Source: Hymenobacter psychrophilus (GTDB taxonomy: Bacteria > Bacteroidota > Bacteroidia > Cytophagales > Hymenobacteraceae). Taken from it: DNA of 64,000 nucleotides. Numbering within the stretch: the stretch's first letter is position 1; each line of letters starts with the position of its first letter. Under the pieces are notes generated by a model. It did no database searches. It was not told the DNA's origin and was given only the letters and a program-made list of their open reading frames with translations. The stretch covers positions 230,530 through 294,529 of the forward strand of contig NZ_FNOV01000007.1 in assembly GCF_900107135.1 (NCBI RefSeq). Direction: 5' to 3'. Below are positions 17,868 through 26,889 of the stretch, in pieces. Both the position numbers and the translations under genes were made by a program.

Positions 17868-18057
17868 GCGGCGGGACTCAGGTGGGACGGCTGACTGCAA
17901 GATAATCGACTTTGATCGGGCGGGCCCGGCAAATTGTGCGGAACCGTTGGAGTAGAATATTTTTAATCAAATATTAATGTATCAAGATATAACAAAATTA
18001 AAAGTGGGCCGTTAATGATGGCAAATGTTTAATCTTTTCACCCAAAAACTTAAACAA

Positions 18058-19071
18058 ATGCACACGCCCTTCCTTTCTTTCCGTCTGGTTCGAGGTCTGC
18101 TCGCTATGGTGGCTCTCGCTTCTGTCACTCTCCTCACATCGTGCGACGACGATGACGATAACAACGTCATTCCCGCGCAGAACATCGTGCAGGTAGCGCA
18201 GGGCGATGCCCGGTTTTCGACGTTGGTAGCGGCCGTTACCAAGGCCGACCTAGGCACCACGCTTGCGGGCACGGGGCCGTTTACGGTATTCGCGCCCACC
18301 AACGATGCCTTTGCCAAGCTGGGCTCGCCCTTCAACTCGGCCGCCAGCATCACGGCCATTACCGATCCGGCCCAGATTGCCACACTGAAAGATATTCTGC
18401 TCTACCACGTAGTAGCCGGCGACATAAAGGCGGCTGATATTTCAACCGGTGCCAGCTCGCAGAAAACCGCCCGGCCAGCCAGCTCTGCCATTGTCAACGA
18501 CAATACGATTTACCTTACCAAGAATGCCAACGGCGTATTCATCAACGGCCTGACTAAAGTGGTAGTGGCCGATGTTGATGCCTCCAACGGCACGATTCAC
18601 GCCATCGACAACGTGCTGATGCCGCCGACCCAGTCGATTACTGAGATTTTAGCAGGTTTTAACACGGGACCTACTCCCGAATTTAGCCTGTTGCTACAAG
18701 CCCTAAGCCGCCCGGCTGCCGCCAGTATTCTGGCCGCTGCCGCCGACCCGGCCGCCAACATAACGGTGTTCGCGCCCACCGATGCGGCTTTTCGCACCCT
18801 GCTCAGCGGTGCTGCCCTTAGCTCCGTCTCCGATGCCAACCTTGTGGCCATTCTTTCGCGCCACGTAATTACCACGGGCCGGGTATTCTCGTCTGACTTA
18901 GCCGCCGGCCAGATTGCTACGGCTGCCGGAGCCAATACGGTTACCGTTGCTGCCAGCGGCACCGGCTTCACGGTGCGTGGCGGAACGGGTACGGCCGCCA
19001 ATATTACGAACGCTAACATTTTGGCTGATAATGGGCTGGTGCATATCATCGATCAGGTGTTGCTGCCCTAG
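18058..19071 (+). CDS. Lipoprotein with two fasciclin (FAS1) domains, 337 aa
   Basis: The N-terminal signal ends in a lipobox (LTSCDDDDDN), so it is surface- or periplasm-anchored. Two FAS1 repeats follow: ARFSTLVAAVTKADL ... FTVFAPTNDAFAKL ... TIHAIDNVLMPP, then EFSLLLQALSRPA ... ITVFAPTDAAFRTL ... LVHIIDQVLLP. Such proteins mediate adhesion. The upstream 17940-18050 stretch is AT-rich and probably holds the promoter, though no clean -7 box was found. A strong terminator follows. Confidence 0.9.
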   Translation: MHTPFLSFRLVRGLLAMVALASVTLLTSCDDDDDNNVIPAQNIVQVAQGDARFSTLVAAVTKADLGTTLAGTGPFTVFAPTNDAFAKLGSPFNSAASITAITDPAQIATLKDILLYHVVAGDIKAADISTGASSQKTARPASSAIVNDNTIYLTKNANGVFINGLTKVVVADVDASNGTIHAIDNVLMPPTQSITEILAGFNTGPTPEFSLLLQALSRPAAASILAAAADPAANITVFAPTDAAFRTLLSGAALSSVSDANLVAILSRHVITTGRVFSSDLAAGQIATAAGANTVTVAASGTGFTVRGGTGTAANITNANILADNGLVHIIDQVLLP

Positions 19072-19109
19072 TTGCCGGCTGCTCGTCTTGCCGATGGGCT
19101 GCTACGCAG

Positions 19110-19149
19110 AAAAGCCCGGTTCCGCTTTGGCGGGGCCGGGCTTTTTTTT
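19110..19149 (+). terminator. Intrinsic terminator of the fasciclin gene
   Basis: Stem AAGCCCGG paired with CCGGGCTT around a C/G-rich loop, followed by a run of eight T. Confidence 0.9.
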
Positions 19150-19193
19150 AGCTGAAGCTGAAAAGAATAGGGCAATACCCCTCGTTTCGCTGT

Positions 19194-21050
19194 TCAGCTG
19201 CGCTCCAGGGCCAGCTGGTAGGCGTGCTCGTAGTACACACGCAGGTTTTTCCAGTCGAACATTTCGGCCGAGCTTTCCACGTTGTTGCGTTGCATAATTC
19301 GCTCGCGGCGGTTGAGCTGCACGAATTCCCAGAGCATGTCGGTCAGTTCCTCGGCGGCCTCCTCGAAGCTCTTTTCCTGGCGATGCACCACAAAAATTCC
19401 TTGCTCTTCGTGGGTCGGCACGTTCTGCAGCACGTAGTCGCCGAAGCCCGACAAGTCGGAAGTAACGGCCGGCACGCCGCGGGCCACGCACTCCAGGGGC
19501 GTGTAGCCCCAGGGCTCGTAGTAGCTCGGAAACACGCCCAGGTGGCAGCCGCGCACAAACTGCCCGTACTCCATGCCAAACAGGGGCGAAGTGGGCGACA
19601 CAAAATCGGGGTGGTACACGATTTTCACCCGGTCGTGCTGGTTGTTTACCAGGTTGGCCTGCCGCAGGAAGTGAAGGATGTCGTCGTTCTGGTCATCGAC
19701 CAGGTTGTGGGTGATGACGGGGGGCAGCGCTTTGGTTTTCCAGCTTTGCAGGGTGCGGCGGTAGCGCAGGCGCCAGTAGTCGTCGACCATCGTGCTCAGG
19801 TCGGGCAGGCGGTTGTCGTCGGAAGCGGCGGCGGCAAAAAACAGCCGCTCGCCCACCTGCCGCTCAATGGCCTGGCAGGTTTCGCGCACTTCCTCCAGCA
19901 CGGCCCGGCTATGCAGCACCTGGGGGTTGATGCTGTGGAAGGGCCGCTTGGTGATGAAAAACATGACCACGTTGGTTTCCAGCCCGCTTTGCTGCAGGCG
20001 GTAGTTGAGCCGGGCCAGGGCTTCCAGCGTCAGGTCGAAGCCTTTGTTGTGGTACTCGTAGCGGCCACTTGTAAACAGGTACAGCGTTTTGTCGAGGTCG
20101 AAGGAGTAGCTCTGGAAGAAATGCGCCATCACGAACTCGTGAATCTTGTTTTTGTACTGCTGGTGCAGGTTCTGGAACTCGTGCAGGGCCACAAACCGCT
20201 CGATGTTGAGGCCGTTGGGCAGCACGGCATCCGGAATCCGGTCGAGCAGGTAAATGCACTCGCGCACCGTCAGCTCGCTCACCGTGGTAAACACATGGGC
20301 CCCGTGCGCGGCGGCGCGCTCCATGGTTACGGCCGGCTCGATATTGAAGCGTTGCGCCTCCGCCTGCCAGTTCACCTGCATGAGGTGGTCGTAGAAGTTG
20401 GGGTCGTTCATGGCCAGATAGCGGCCCAGCAACGTAGCGTGGGTGGTGAACACCACCTGCACCGGCACCTGCTCGCGGCGCAGGGCCGGAATGGCCACGC
20501 CGGTCATCCACTCGTGGAAGTGGGCAATCAGCCGTTGGGGCGGATTCGTTTCGGCGGCCAGTAGCTGCAAAAATACCTTCGCCAGCTCGCCGAAGGCTAC
20601 TACCTGGTGCAGCAGGTCGTCGGTGGCGGGCACCGGAATGTGGTGATGCTCCCAAAGGTCGGCCTTGATGGCGTCGAGCCGCGGGTAAGCCTGGTAGGGG
20701 TCGATGAGCACCACGCGGGGGCGCCCCGTTATAAGCCAGGTGCCCAGCTGCACCTGGTAGCCCAGCGCACGCATGGCCCGGACGGCGGCGGCAAATGGGT
20801 CGTCGGAGGTGGAAGAGGCCAGCTGCTCGTCGTCGTAGGGCTCGAACTCGGCCTGGGCCTGCTGCGGAAAGTAGGGCCCCAGCAGGCAGTACTGCTCGCC
20901 CCATACCTGCCGGGTAGCCGGCACCTTGCTGCGAATAACCGTATAAATGCCGCCCACCTGATTGCAGACTTCCCAAGCCACTTCCACCAGTAGGGTATTG
21001 GCAGCAATAGCGGCGGCGGTAGGAGCGGGGGCAAGCGAAGAAGTAGGCAT
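19194..21050 (-). CDS. GT3-type (eukaryote-like) glycogen synthase, 618 aa
   Basis: Retaining glycosyltransferase that extends glycogen, in this family usually from UDP-glucose. Signature EVCNQVGGIYTVIRSK at 27-42, HFHEW at 177-181, FTTHATLLGRYLA near 201-213 and the active-site block YYEPWGYTPLE at 510-520. The layout matches GT3 enzymes of animals, fungi and Bacteroidota and not the GlgA (GT5) type. I chose MPTSSLAPAP (21050); the upstream reading comes from a heptad array. Adjacent to a branching enzyme, forming a glycogen-making pair. Confidence 0.88.
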   Translation of the reverse strand: MPTSSLAPAPTAAAIAANTLLVEVAWEVCNQVGGIYTVIRSKVPATRQVWGEQYCLLGPYFPQQAQAEFEPYDDEQLASSTSDDPFAAAVRAMRALGYQVQLGTWLITGRPRVVLIDPYQAYPRLDAIKADLWEHHHIPVPATDDLLHQVVAFGELAKVFLQLLAAETNPPQRLIAHFHEWMTGVAIPALRREQVPVQVVFTTHATLLGRYLAMNDPNFYDHLMQVNWQAEAQRFNIEPAVTMERAAAHGAHVFTTVSELTVRECIYLLDRIPDAVLPNGLNIERFVALHEFQNLHQQYKNKIHEFVMAHFFQSYSFDLDKTLYLFTSGRYEYHNKGFDLTLEALARLNYRLQQSGLETNVVMFFITKRPFHSINPQVLHSRAVLEEVRETCQAIERQVGERLFFAAAASDDNRLPDLSTMVDDYWRLRYRRTLQSWKTKALPPVITHNLVDDQNDDILHFLRQANLVNNQHDRVKIVYHPDFVSPTSPLFGMEYGQFVRGCHLGVFPSYYEPWGYTPLECVARGVPAVTSDLSGFGDYVLQNVPTHEEQGIFVVHRQEKSFEEAAEELTDMLWEFVQLNRRERIMQRNNVESSAEMFDWKNLRVYYEHAYQLALERS

Positions 21051-21071
21051 TGACAGGGAATAAAGCGACGA

Positions 21072-21172
21072 GCCGCAAGCTACAAGCTTCGGGCTGTAAG
21101 TTGCAAGCTTTGGTTTTGAGCGGTAAACTAAGCTTCCTACGCTTGCGGCGTACAGCTTATAGCGTACGACTA
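21072..21172. repeat. Heptad-word array between the glycogen genes
   Basis: Words such as CAAGCTA-CAAGCTT-CGGGCTG-TAAGTTG-CAAGCTT on the plus strand and GTCGTAC-GCTATAA-GCTGTAC-GCCGCAA-GCG on the minus strand. The TAG stop of the branching enzyme (21170-21172) touches its end. A related array of the same words is at 54746. Confidence 0.75.
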
Positions 21173-23014
21173 CCCCGGTTCCTGCGACAGGATCAGGACG
21201 GAGTAGGGCGCCAGGCCGAAGGTGCCGTGGAAGGGCTGGTCGTCGTATATGCCGGTTTCGGCCTCGCAATCCACGCTTTCGAAATTGCCAAACTCCTGGT
21301 CGTAGCCCTGCCAGTCGGAGTTGAAGCGCACGTGCCAGCGGCCGGCGCGGGGCAGACCGATGCGGTAGTTGTCGTGGCTCTGGTCGGCAAAGTTGCACAG
21401 TACCACCGTCGTGTCGCCCGGTCCGCCCTGTTCGCGGCGGATAAAGGCCAGCACCTTCTGCTCATCGTTGAGATGGTGTACTTCGGCGTGCTGGCCCAGC
21501 AGGCCGCGGGTATTACCTCCAAAGTTGCGGCGCAGCGCAATCAGGTCGCGGTAAAGGCGTACGAGGCCGGCGTGTTCCTCGGCGCGGCCCCAGTCGAGGG
21601 GCTGGTCGTCGGAGAACGAGCCGTCGGCCAGCATGGTCTGGCCCTGGAAAATCATCGGGATGCCTGGCACGGTCAGCACCAGCGCCGCGCCTAGGGTCGA
21701 GCGCTTTTTAGGAAACCAGGAGGCCGCCATACCGGGCATAATTTCCTCGGGTACCCGGGCCTTGCCGTTGGCCACTTCGTCGTGGCTTTCGGTGTATACC
21801 ACCCGCTGGAAGGCCTCGCCGTTGTAGTGGTGCAGCACGGCCTCGGCCACGGCCGCCATGCTGCGGTCGGCGTCGTCGGGCGCGGTCAGCGCGTCGCGGA
21901 CGGGGTACACGAAGCGGGCATCCCACTGGCTCGAAAAGCCTTGGCCGTCCTCTTCGGGGGCGCGGGTGATGTATTCGTCGCCCAGCAAATCCTCGGCAAT
22001 CATGATTTTCCAGGGCATGCGGGCGCGCACCTCCTCGTTTATCCAGCGCATCAGGCTCCAGCCGTCGGGCAGGTCGTGGGCCGGGTCGGTGGTGCCGTTT
22101 ACGTTGCGGATGTGCGCAATGGCGTCGCAGCGCAGCCCGTCGAGGCGGTAGTCTTCGAGCCACATGAGCACGTTGTCGCAGATGTAGCGGCGTACCGCCT
22201 CGCGGCCGTAATCGGGGCGGTTGTGGCCCCAGGGCGTTTCGGCGCGCCAGTCGTTGTAGAAGTAGATGCCGCCGCCGTCGTTTTCCTGCCAGCCATCAAA
22301 TTGCCACAAATCCAGGTCGCCGGGCCCGAAATGGTTGTACACCACATCCAGAATAACGGCAATGCCGCGGCGGTGGGCCTGCTTGATGAACTCCTGAAAG
22401 CCCGCCGGCCCGCCGTAGTCGCCATCAATAGCAAAGGGGTGAGCGGGGTTGTAGCCCCAGCTCAGGCGGCCCGGAAAGGCCGCGGCGGGCATAATCTCCA
22501 CGGCATTGATGCCCAGCTCGCGCAGGTGGTCGAGCTTTTCAATGGCGTCGTAGAACGTGCCGGGCCGCTCCGGGTCGGGCGTATAAAACGTACCAATGTG
22601 CAGCTCGTAAATTACCAGCTCGTTCCAGGCCGGCATCTGAAACGCATCATCTTCCCAGTCGAAATTGGGGTCGACCACCACCGAATGGCCGGCCGAATGA
22701 GTTACCTGGCGGGCGTAGGGGTCGTTTTTGGTCAACTCACCGTGGGGCGTGGTCAGGTGGAATTTGTACCCGGTGCCGGGGCCGAGTCCGGCGAAGTCGG
22801 CGGTCCAATAGCCTTCGCCTTCAGACGTGAGCGGGTGCGTGGTGGCGTTCCAGTCGTTGAACGGGCCCACCAGGGCCACGGCCGTAGCCGCCGGCGCCCA
22901 CACCCGGAATGTGGTGCCACCGGCGTAGGGGCGGGCCCCCATACCGCCCAACACAGTGGGCGTAGGGTTGCTGTTGGAAGGAGCGGGAAGCGGGGTAATA
23001 GCAGTTTCAGGCAT
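21170..23014 (-). CDS. glgB: GH13 alpha-glucan branching enzyme (GlgB-like), 614 aa
   Basis: An N-terminal CBM48-like domain (FRVWAPAATAVALVGPFNDW, 36-55) precedes a GH13 barrel with all four regions: DVVYNH 223-228, GLRCDAIA 293-300 (nucleophile Asp297), IMIAEDL with general acid Glu341, and ESHDE 409-413 (Asp412). It transfers alpha-1,4 chains to make alpha-1,6 branches. Malto-oligosyltrehalose trehalohydrolase is an alternative, but pairing with glycogen synthase favours branching. The ATG at 23014 lies just after a hairpin with T5; a GTG at 23038 would add eight residues. Confidence 0.82.
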   Translation of the reverse strand: MPETAITPLPAPSNSNPTPTVLGGMGARPYAGGTTFRVWAPAATAVALVGPFNDWNATTHPLTSEGEGYWTADFAGLGPGTGYKFHLTTPHGELTKNDPYARQVTHSAGHSVVVDPNFDWEDDAFQMPAWNELVIYELHIGTFYTPDPERPGTFYDAIEKLDHLRELGINAVEIMPAAAFPGRLSWGYNPAHPFAIDGDYGGPAGFQEFIKQAHRRGIAVILDVVYNHFGPGDLDLWQFDGWQENDGGGIYFYNDWRAETPWGHNRPDYGREAVRRYICDNVLMWLEDYRLDGLRCDAIAHIRNVNGTTDPAHDLPDGWSLMRWINEEVRARMPWKIMIAEDLLGDEYITRAPEEDGQGFSSQWDARFVYPVRDALTAPDDADRSMAAVAEAVLHHYNGEAFQRVVYTESHDEVANGKARVPEEIMPGMAASWFPKKRSTLGAALVLTVPGIPMIFQGQTMLADGSFSDDQPLDWGRAEEHAGLVRLYRDLIALRRNFGGNTRGLLGQHAEVHHLNDEQKVLAFIRREQGGPGDTTVVLCNFADQSHDNYRIGLPRAGRWHVRFNSDWQGYDQEFGNFESVDCEAETGIYDDQPFHGTFGLAPYSVLILSQEPG

Positions 23015-23024
23015 GAAGTCTATG

Positions 23025-23055
23025 AAAAAGGCCGCCACTGATAACCGAGGCGGCC
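23025..23055 (-). promoter_or_regulatory. Terminator-like hairpin 10 nt before the branching-enzyme start
   Basis: On the minus strand GGCCGCC (23055-23049) pairs with GGCGGCC (23036-23030), 12-nt loop, followed by TTTTT and then, after 10 nt, the ATG. It is either an attenuator in the leader or a terminator for upstream transcription. Confidence 0.5.
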
Positions 23056-23259
23056 AAAGTTTCTTTACTGCTGGGGTTGCGTGAAGGTTATGGGCGGGAC
23101 TACCTGAACGGGCCAGGCGCGCACGTCGCTTTGCCGGGAATGGGGCCGTTTGGCCGGCAGCATTTACAGGCGTTCGGCAACAACCAGTTGCCCGGCCAGA
23201 GTTGGCGCTGCGTTTAGCTCCGTACTTGTCCGATGGTCAGGAATTACCAGGGTCGTTCT

Positions 23260-23317
23260 ACCCCAAGTAGCCCCGGCAGTAGCAGATTTGTCTGCTACTG
23301 CCGGGGCTACTTGGGGT
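23260..23317. repeat. Perfect 27-bp-arm hairpin
   Basis: Arms of 27 bp without a mismatch (ACCCCAAGTAGCCCCGGCAG and on) around a 4-nt loop TTTG. It lies after the 3' end of the lipoprotein gene; no T-run, so not a classical terminator. The rest of 23056-23347 shows no gene or motif. Confidence 0.85.
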
Positions 23318-23347
23318 TTGTAATCCAGCGCTTACGTGTTCCAGGGC

Positions 23348-24769
23348 TTACTTAACGATAGTGGGCTTAAAGGTTTTGATGATGCGGACCGGCGCACTGC
23401 CATTGGTAGGCACCACCTCAAACGAAACCCGCACCCCCACAATGCGCAGTTCGGCCGTGGCTTCGAGGGTTGTGCCGGCATAGAACTGCGGGCTTATGGA
23501 GTTATCGTCGCTGGCGGCGGCAATCAGGGTCTGTTGAACGTCGCGGATGGTTGCGGCGCTGGTAGTAGCCGGATTGAAGAGGTAGCGCACCGAGGGCACA
23601 TCCAGGCTGTAGCGGTAGCGGTACGTCTGGCCGGGCTGCTCCTGCGCCTGCACCACTGGTGGCTGGGCCAGATTGAACACGCCGGCCGCATCGTTGTAGA
23701 GCGGGGCCAGCCCTTTGGTAGCTGCGTTGTTGTACCCCGGCACGGGCAACGACGGGCCTAACACCGGCACCAGTGGCCCTCTGGTAATTTGAGCGGGCGC
23801 CTTCCATTTTAAAGCAGTGCCGGCCGTCTGGGCTGCCTGGGTTACCACTCCATCGAGCAGGTCGCTGTTAACCGGGTCGGTTAGGGCCCGGCGCAGGCCT
23901 TCGGTACCGAAGCCTGCGTTCTGTAGCCGGTCGATGCCGCCTGCCCCGTACACCAGCAACTCGGCCTGACCACTAAACGATAATGATGCGCCGGGACTGT
24001 TGAAGTCGGTTCCCGTATTGCGCAAGCCCACAGGCAGCGTCGAAAAGGGTACTCCACCCAACAGGCCCGTAGCAGAGGCATTAGCCAAGTCCCACTGAAA
24101 CAATAAGGTTTCGGCCGATTGCTCCCGCAGGAAGGGGTCGTAAGCTAACTCCACCTGGGTGGCGAACCAAATAGACCTATTAAGCGGCTGCGGCTCGAGT
24201 GCTGAAGCGAAGGGTGCGTTCTGCGCGAGGTCGATGATGCTCTGACCACCAAAGTTGAGTAGCGAAGATTGGGCCGCATAGCTGCCAGTCAGCCGCAGAG
24301 TGCTGGCCAGTATCCCCGACGGGGGCAACTGGCTGGTGCTACTATCCAGATAATAGTACAGCCGCATTACGCCCCGAAACTTGTTGTAGAAGACCAGAAT
24401 TTTTGAGCTTGAGGAACTGGTTTTGGAATTGTTATTCAAAAAGAGCTCCCAGCCATCAGTACGCTTATAATCATTGGCCCATTCAACTGGAAACGTGCGG
24501 CTGGCATTAGGTGCCCACGGCAGCGGCACGGCTGGCTGGTTGGGCGGGGCGGGCAGGATTAAATCGGTTTCCCAATCGAATTTATACTCCGCGTCGTTCT
24601 TGGTCGGCGGAGTTGGTAACACGGGCTGCGGCACTATAGTAGCCTGGCCGGTAGTGTTGGTGCCGGTCCGAACTGAAATGACGGGCTGGGCTTCCTGCCG
24701 GTCTGCGCAACCGGCAAAGGCCAGGGTTGCCAATAGGGTAACAGCGGATAGTTTAAAATGAAAAGTCAT
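23348..24769 (-). CDS. Large hypothetical lipoprotein, 473 aa
   Basis: The start MTFHFKLSAVTLLATLAFAGC is a lipoprotein signal (lipobox FAGC). The mature protein has beta-rich, Ser/Thr/Pro-containing segments, for example LASTLRLTGSYAAQ and TLEATAELRIVGVRVSFEV, resembling Bacteroidota DUF4270-type outer-membrane lipoproteins that carry stress- or adhesion-related beta domains; that likeness is tentative. Promoter box and a palindrome at 24797-24823. Confidence 0.65.
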   Translation of the reverse strand: MTFHFKLSAVTLLATLAFAGCADRQEAQPVISVRTGTNTTGQATIVPQPVLPTPPTKNDAEYKFDWETDLILPAPPNQPAVPLPWAPNASRTFPVEWANDYKRTDGWELFLNNNSKTSSSSSKILVFYNKFRGVMRLYYYLDSSTSQLPPSGILASTLRLTGSYAAQSSLLNFGGQSIIDLAQNAPFASALEPQPLNRSIWFATQVELAYDPFLREQSAETLLFQWDLANASATGLLGGVPFSTLPVGLRNTGTDFNSPGASLSFSGQAELLVYGAGGIDRLQNAGFGTEGLRRALTDPVNSDLLDGVVTQAAQTAGTALKWKAPAQITRGPLVPVLGPSLPVPGYNNAATKGLAPLYNDAAGVFNLAQPPVVQAQEQPGQTYRYRYSLDVPSVRYLFNPATTSAATIRDVQQTLIAAASDDNSISPQFYAGTTLEATAELRIVGVRVSFEVVPTNGSAPVRIIKTFKPTIVK

Positions 24770-24796
24770 AAGTAAGGAGTGGAAAGAGCATGAACT

Positions 24797-24823
24797 CAAA
24801 TATATATTCCAGATTCTGGAATT
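24797..24823 (-). promoter_or_regulatory. Promoter box with overlapping palindrome
   Basis: The -7 box TATATTTG on the minus strand (24804-24797) is next to the perfect palindrome ATTCCAGA-T-TCTGGAAT (24807-24823), located in the spacer where RNA polymerase binds. It looks like an operator for the lipoprotein gene. Confidence 0.5.
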
Positions 24824-24944
24824 GAAGGAACTGCCGAAGGCCGGGCCAGTTGTGGGGTTTGCGTATTTTAGCGGCTCACCTCAATCATTTAACCTGTTTA
24901 CAAGTTGGATAAGGCGTAGTAACCCGGTTCCCCATCCACTTTTT

Positions 24945-25334
24945 ATGCCCCGACCCAAACCCGTGGTGTTCGGCCTCTATGGCTGGACGCCCGAATACGG
25001 CTACTCCTACATCCATCCCGCCAACCGCCGCTCCTTCGAGTGGCTGGAGCCGCTGGGCAAAGTGTTCGAGAAAATCGACGAAAACGACGACTGGATTATC
25101 CTGCGCTACGACGAGCAGCAGTTCTTCGTCAGCGCCGAGCTGTTCAAGGAGCTCTACCAGAAACCGGCCTTCAGCTTCGGCGACCAGGTGAAAACCACCG
25201 CCCCGCCCGCCCACCAGGGCCTTATTTCCGACGTGTACTTCGATGAGCGCGCCGACACGTTTCAGTTCCAGCTGGTAGAGAAGAAGCGCAAGGTGCAGCG
25301 CGTGTTTGAGGCAGCGGAGTTGGTGGGAGAGTAG
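24945..25334 (+). CDS. Conserved hypothetical protein, 129 aa
   Basis: Starts MPRPKPVVFGLYGWTPEYGY and contains HPANRRSFEWLEPLGKVF and a Lys/Arg-rich end (VEKKRKVQRVFEA). Soluble, no signal peptide. It looks like a well-folded small protein of the kind common in Hymenobacter, of unknown function. The reading upstream of 24945 overlaps the divergent lipoprotein promoter and was not accepted. Confidence 0.6.
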   Translation: MPRPKPVVFGLYGWTPEYGYSYIHPANRRSFEWLEPLGKVFEKIDENDDWIILRYDEQQFFVSAELFKELYQKPAFSFGDQVKTTAPPAHQGLISDVYFDERADTFQFQLVEKKRKVQRVFEAAELVGE

Positions 25335-25352
25335 AGGAGAAGTGCAAAAATA

Positions 25353-25458
25353 ACGTGTCATGCGGAGCGTAGTCGAAGCATCTCTACCGCAATGGTAGCT
25401 CTGACGCTGGGTTTACTACTGCGGTAGAGATGCTTCGACTACACTCCGCATGACACGT
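25353..25458. repeat. Hairpin repeat, family A copy 4
   Basis: Arms ACGTGTCATGCGGAG... and complement, inner arms AGTCGAAGCATCTCTACCGC. Nearly perfect over 40 bp; lies between convergent genes. Confidence 0.85.
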
Positions 25459-25481
25459 ACTTTTTCCTCACCATTTCACCG

Positions 25482-26831
25482 CTAAAGCCCCACCACAATA
25501 CCGATTACCACGGCCACCGCGCCCAGGGCCAGTAGCAGCAGGTACAGCGGGAAGGCAAACTTCCACCACTCGTCAAACCGCACGCCGCAGGCAGCCACAA
25601 TGGCGACCAGGGCGCCGTTGGTGGGCGTTATCAGCTCGCAAAGGCCGGCGCCATATTGGTAGGCCAGCACCGTAACCTGGCGCGAGAGGCCGATGAGGTC
25701 GGAGAGGGGCACGAGCAGTGGCATGGTGAGCACGGCCTGGCCGCTGACCGAGGGCACGGGCAGGTGCAGGGCCGTGTGTACGCCCATCATGCCCAGCGCC
25801 GCCACCCAGGCGGGCATCCCGGCCAGCGGGGCCGAGAGGGAATTGACGATGGTATCGACAATCTGGCCTTGCTCCAGCACCACGAAAATGGCGCGGGCAA
25901 AACCAATCAGTAGGGCCGAAAAGGCAATGTCGCGGAAGCCGGCAATGAAGCCCTCGGCGGTGCCCGTGAGGCCCAGGCCGCCCACGAGGCCGGCCAGCAC
26001 GCCCATCGTGAAGAACAAGGCCGCCATCTGCTCGAAATCCCAGCCCAGCTTTAGCACGCCGTAGGCGAAGAACGCGAATCCGCCCAGCAGCAGCGCCAGC
26101 ACCAGCCCATGGTTGCGGCCCGTGACCAGCGTGCCTTTCGGATCGGCTTCCTCGCTGGTTTCGGGCGTTATGCGGTGGCGTTGGGCGTAGCGCACGGTGC
26201 CGCCAATCCAGATAATCAGGGCCAGCAGCAGAAACACCAGCCGAAAGCCGCCGCCCGAGAGCAGCGGCAGCTGGGCCAGCTTCTGGGCAATGCCCACCTG
26301 AAACGGGTTGAGCGGGCTGAACGCCGCGCCCACCGCCGCCGAGCCGATGCTGACAGCGGCAGCCGTGACAACCGGGTAGCCAATGCGGCGCATCAGAATC
26401 AGGAGCACCGGCACCAGGGGTACGATTTCCTCCTGCATATTCTCCAGCGCGCCCATAGTGGCAAACAGCACCGAAATAATGGGAATCACCACCGCCTCGC
26501 GCCCCCGAAACTTCTCCAGCAGCCAATCCACGCCCCGGCGCAAGGCCCCCGTGAGGTCGACCACGGTAAAGGCGCCGCCGGCCAGGAACACTAGGAAAAT
26601 CACGGCCGCCGCGTCTACCAGTCCTTTCGGAATATCGACCAAGGCCTGCAATGGGCTGACCGGCGTGGCGGGCACGCGGTGGTAGGAGCCGGGCACCACT
26701 ACGTCGCGGCCGGTGGCGGCATCGGGGATGCGCTCGAATACGCCGGCCGGCAGCACATAGCTCAAGGCGCAGGCCAGCAAAATAAAGCCCACCAGCAAAA
26801 CCAGCGGGTGTGGAAATCGAATCGTCTTCAT
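25482..26831 (-). CDS. YfcC-family (ion transporter superfamily) membrane protein, 449 aa
   Basis: About 11-12 transmembrane helices; FAPLN-like motif FSPLNPFQVGIAQ and the late LITPTNGALVAIVA match YfcC/DcuC-type carriers for C4-dicarboxylates, basic amino acids or peptides. Substrate not deducible. The ATG at 26831 is the natural start (MKTIRFPHPLVLLVGF); a promoter box lies only 5 nt upstream, so the mRNA is probably leaderless. Confidence 0.82.
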   Translation of the reverse strand: MKTIRFPHPLVLLVGFILLACALSYVLPAGVFERIPDAATGRDVVVPGSYHRVPATPVSPLQALVDIPKGLVDAAAVIFLVFLAGGAFTVVDLTGALRRGVDWLLEKFRGREAVVIPIISVLFATMGALENMQEEIVPLVPVLLILMRRIGYPVVTAAAVSIGSAAVGAAFSPLNPFQVGIAQKLAQLPLLSGGGFRLVFLLLALIIWIGGTVRYAQRHRITPETSEEADPKGTLVTGRNHGLVLALLLGGFAFFAYGVLKLGWDFEQMAALFFTMGVLAGLVGGLGLTGTAEGFIAGFRDIAFSALLIGFARAIFVVLEQGQIVDTIVNSLSAPLAGMPAWVAALGMMGVHTALHLPVPSVSGQAVLTMPLLVPLSDLIGLSRQVTVLAYQYGAGLCELITPTNGALVAIVAACGVRFDEWWKFAFPLYLLLLALGAVAVVIGIVVGL

Positions 26832-26836
26832 GGGAG

Positions 26837-26844
26837 CGAAGGTA
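26837..26844 (-). promoter_or_regulatory. -7 box TACCTTCG, 5 nt before the carrier's start codon
   Basis: Variant of TAnnTTTG. A transcript from it would begin at or next to the ATG. No -33 TTG evident. Confidence 0.45.
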
Positions 26845-26889
26845 GGGGGTGAGATGGTGATGAGGCGAAAGTTGATAGGGTGAAGACGT

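Noticed and set aside
19224..20564. 446-aa plus-strand reading opposite the glycogen synthase gene
   Set aside because: Shadow of a gene with clear GT3 motifs.
21048..21398. N-terminal extension of the glycogen synthase to 734 aa
   Set aside because: The extension runs through a heptad array and the end of the branching-enzyme gene and is Arg/Pro-rich; the family begins at MPTSSLAPAP.
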